Shown here piece after piece: positions 13,684-14,886 of a stretch of DNA of 14,886 nt; positions within the stretch are counted from its first letter, which is position 1; each line of letters starts with the position of its first letter. Made by a program: the position numbers and the translations under genes. The notes beneath the pieces were generated by a model, which worked only from the letters and a program-made list of their open reading frames with translations, did not search any database and had not been told where the DNA came from. This DNA comes from DATLSM01 sp049585815 (GTDB lineage Bacteria; Actinomycetota; Thermoleophilia; Solirubrobacterales; 70-9): the NCBI GenBank assembly GCA_049585815.1, contig JBAVAR010000044.1, positions 1 through 14,886 on the forward strand, given 5' to 3'.

Positions 13684-14763
13684 ATGCGGATCGTCTACGT
13701 CGTCGGGACCCGGCCGAACTTCGTGAAGACAGCGCCGGTGATCGCTGCGCTGCGCGAACGCCTTCCCGACGCCGCGCACATCATCGTCCACACGGGCCAG
13801 CACTACGACCGGCTGATGTCAGAGGTCTTCCTCGAGGAGCTGGGCCTGCCAGCGCCCGATCACATGCTCAACGTCGGCTCGGGGACCCACGCGCAGCAGA
13901 CGGCACTGACGATGGAGCGTCTGGAGCCGATCCTGCTCCAAGAGCGGCCCGACCTGGTGATCGTTCCCGGCGACGTCAACTCGACCCTAGCGGCAGCGCT
14001 GACTGCGGTGAAGATGGGGATCACCGTCGCCCACATCGAGGCCGGCCTACGCAGCTTTGACCTGACGATGCCCGAGGAGGTAAACCGGATCGTCGCCGAC
14101 CGCTTCTCCCGACACCTCTTCATCCACTCCGAGGAGGGGATCGAGAATCTGCGCGCCGAAGGGATTCCGGGCGAGCGGATGCATCTTGTCGGCAACACGA
14201 TGATCGACACCCTGATTGCTTTGGAAGGCCGCTTCCGCAGCGCGGGGTCGGCGGCCCGCCTTGGGGTCAAGCCCGGTACCTTCGCGCTTGTCACCCTGCA
14301 CCGTCCTGCCCTCGTCGACGGGCCCCTCCTGGCCGAGACGATGGCCCAGCTCACCGCTCTTTCCCGCGAGATGCCGGTCGTTTTCCCGGTCCACCCCAGA
14401 ACTCGAAGGGGTCTGGAGGAGCGCGACGGCGAGCACCCCGGCCTGCTGATCACCGAGCCACTCGGCTACATCGACTTCCTCTCCCTCCTGGCCGACGCCG
14501 CCGCGGTCCTCACCGACTCCGGCGGCATCCAGGAGGAGACGACCTACCTTGGGATTCCCTGTTTCACGCTGCGCGACAACACCGAGCGCCCGATCACGAT
14601 CACCGCCGGCACCAACACCCTGCTGGGTCTTGATCCTGCGGCGATCTCGACGATCCCGATGGCTCTCTCGGTGCGCTCACTGGCCAAACCCGAGCCGCCA
14701 CCGCTATGGGACGGCCACGCCTCGGGGCGAATAGCCGCCGTGGTTGCCGCCGGCCAGCCCTAG
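13684..14763 (+). CDS. wecB: UDP-N-acetylglucosamine 2-epimerase (non-hydrolysing)
   Basis: Interconverts UDP-GlcNAc and UDP-ManNAc in the cytoplasm, feeding wall-polymer or surface-polysaccharide synthesis. The 359 residues show the GT-B-fold epimerase blocks GTRPNFVKTAPV (8-19), HTGQHYD (36-42), VPGDVNST (94-101, Asp97), HIEAGLRS (117-124, Glu119), MPEEVNR (129-135, Glu131/Glu132), LVGNTMID and LLADAAAVLTDSGGIQEE. The histidine region reads TLHRPALVD (His206); the more usual form is HRRENVD or HRPSNVD, so the residues after Arg are unusual. The ATG at 13684 gives the family N-terminus but has no strong Shine-Dalgarno. Two stop codons stand in tandem (TAGTAG). It is divergent from rpmI, and no sugar-polymer partner gene is visible here. 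Confidence 0.93.
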   Translation: MRIVYVVGTRPNFVKTAPVIAALRERLPDAAHIIVHTGQHYDRLMSEVFLEELGLPAPDHMLNVGSGTHAQQTALTMERLEPILLQERPDLVIVPGDVNSTLAAALTAVKMGITVAHIEAGLRSFDLTMPEEVNRIVADRFSRHLFIHSEEGIENLRAEGIPGERMHLVGNTMIDTLIALEGRFRSAGSAARLGVKPGTFALVTLHRPALVDGPLLAETMAQLTALSREMPVVFPVHPRTRRGLEERDGEHPGLLITEPLGYIDFLSLLADAAAVLTDSGGIQEETTYLGIPCFTLRDNTERPITITAGTNTLLGLDPAAISTIPMALSVRSLAKPEPPPLWDGHASGRIAAVVAAGQP

Positions 14764-14790
14764 TAGTGCTCCGTTAGCTTAAGCAGGAAC

Positions 14791-14809
14791 TTCGCCCTGA
14801 GCTGGCGAA
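14791..14809 (+). terminator. Hairpin after wecB, weak terminator candidate
   Basis: TTCGCC (14791-14796) and GGCGAA (14804-14809) form a six-pair stem with a seven-base loop, 27 bases after the wecB stop. There is no T-run after it, so termination would be weak; the hairpin could instead be part of the leader of the next gene. A separate small palindrome, GCTTAAGC, lies at 14777-14784. Confidence 0.25.
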
Positions 14810-14811
14810 AC

Positions 14812-14840
14812 CCTCCGCCGATGGTTGACATCGACGGAGG
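14812..14840 (+). promoter_or_regulatory. Leader hairpin that can cover the Shine-Dalgarno of the last gene
   Basis: CCTCCGCCGATG (14812-14823) pairs with CATCGACGGAGG (14829-14840) over a GTTGA loop: 11 of 12 positions match. The 3' arm contains the first GGAGG of the doubled ribosome binding site GGAGGAGGAG (14836-14845). Folding would occlude part of that site, a layout seen in RNA thermometers and other cis-regulated leaders, though a regulatory role here is inferred. Confidence 0.45.
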
Positions 14841-14848
14841 AGGAGAGA

Positions 14849-14886
14849 ATGAGCGAGGTGTCGGGACTCACGCCCGCAAAGATGCA
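14849..14886 (+). CDS. Start of an unidentified gene, cut by window edge
   Basis: An ATG at 14849 is preceded at four to twelve bases by a very strong, doubled Shine-Dalgarno (GGAGGAGGAG, 14836-14845). The 12 complete codons read MSEVSGLTPAKM with no stop. Twelve residues are too few to name a family. The site is the best ribosome binding signal on the plus strand here, so a real gene is likely. It follows wecB by 85 bases, so it may share its transcript or have its own promoter. Confidence 0.6.
   Translation, partial: MSEVSGLTPAKM

Noticed and set aside
13609..13803. Upstream extension of rpmI
   Set aside because: It would run antisense through wecB, and the bL35 N-terminus MPKMKTHSG begins exactly at 13608.
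14825..14851. TTGACA at 14825-14830 as a promoter -35 box for the last gene
   Set aside because: Only 18 bases separate it from the ATG, leaving no room for a -10 and start; the sequence is better explained as the loop and stem of the leader hairpin.

Overview
The window is GC-rich, tightly packed bacterial chromosome. Fifteen complete protein genes and two partial ones are supported, nearly all on the minus strand, with no tRNA, rRNA, CRISPR array, transposase or phage gene. Seven of the fifteen minus-strand genes use GTG starts, and many neighbours overlap by 1 to 8 bases. The order rpmI-rplT-rRNA methylase-pheS-pheT-argC-argJ-argB-argD-...-argG is the classic actinobacterial arrangement (compare the Mycobacterium tuberculosis rpmI/rplT/tsnR/pheST/argCJBDFRGH region). 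The base composition and small hypothetical genes would fit a deep-branching actinobacterium such as a member of the Thermoleophilia, but that class-level placement is inference.

Layout, following minus-strand transcription from high to low coordinates. A ribosomal protein pair (rpmI, rplT; 13608 to 13052) ends at a strong intrinsic terminator (12995-13025). Just beyond it begins a long overlapping run: a SpoU-family 2'-O-methyltransferase, pheS, pheT, argC, argJ, argB, argD, two unrecognised genes (a coiled-coil protein and a Thr/Ser-rich single-pass membrane protein), argG and a 50-residue membrane protein. A perfect 8-bp-stem hairpin (2125-2144) closes this run. A likely promoter (2094-2121) then drives a secreted peptidoglycan hydrolase that joins a CwlO/PcsB-type coiled coil to an Rpf-like lysozyme domain. 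Next is dnaE, which runs off the left edge and is cut after its PHP domain.

On the plus strand at the right, wecB (UDP-GlcNAc 2-epimerase) is divergent from rpmI. It is followed by a short gap with hairpins and the first codons of another plus-strand gene with a strong ribosome binding site.

How the genes work together: ArgJ, ArgB, ArgC and ArgD convert glutamate to N-acetylornithine and release ornithine with acetyl recycling. ArgG condenses citrulline with aspartate. The steps supplied by argF and argH, and the regulator argR, are not in the window. Two unrecognised genes sit where argF-argR lie in relatives. PheS and PheT form phenylalanyl-tRNA synthetase, and the methylase probably modifies rRNA or tRNA, so translation and arginine supply share one transcript.

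No clearly new defence or mobile system is visible. The most unusual points are the two-gene replacement inside the arg cluster, the domain swap in the cell-wall hydrolase, and several RNA hairpins placed over start signals.
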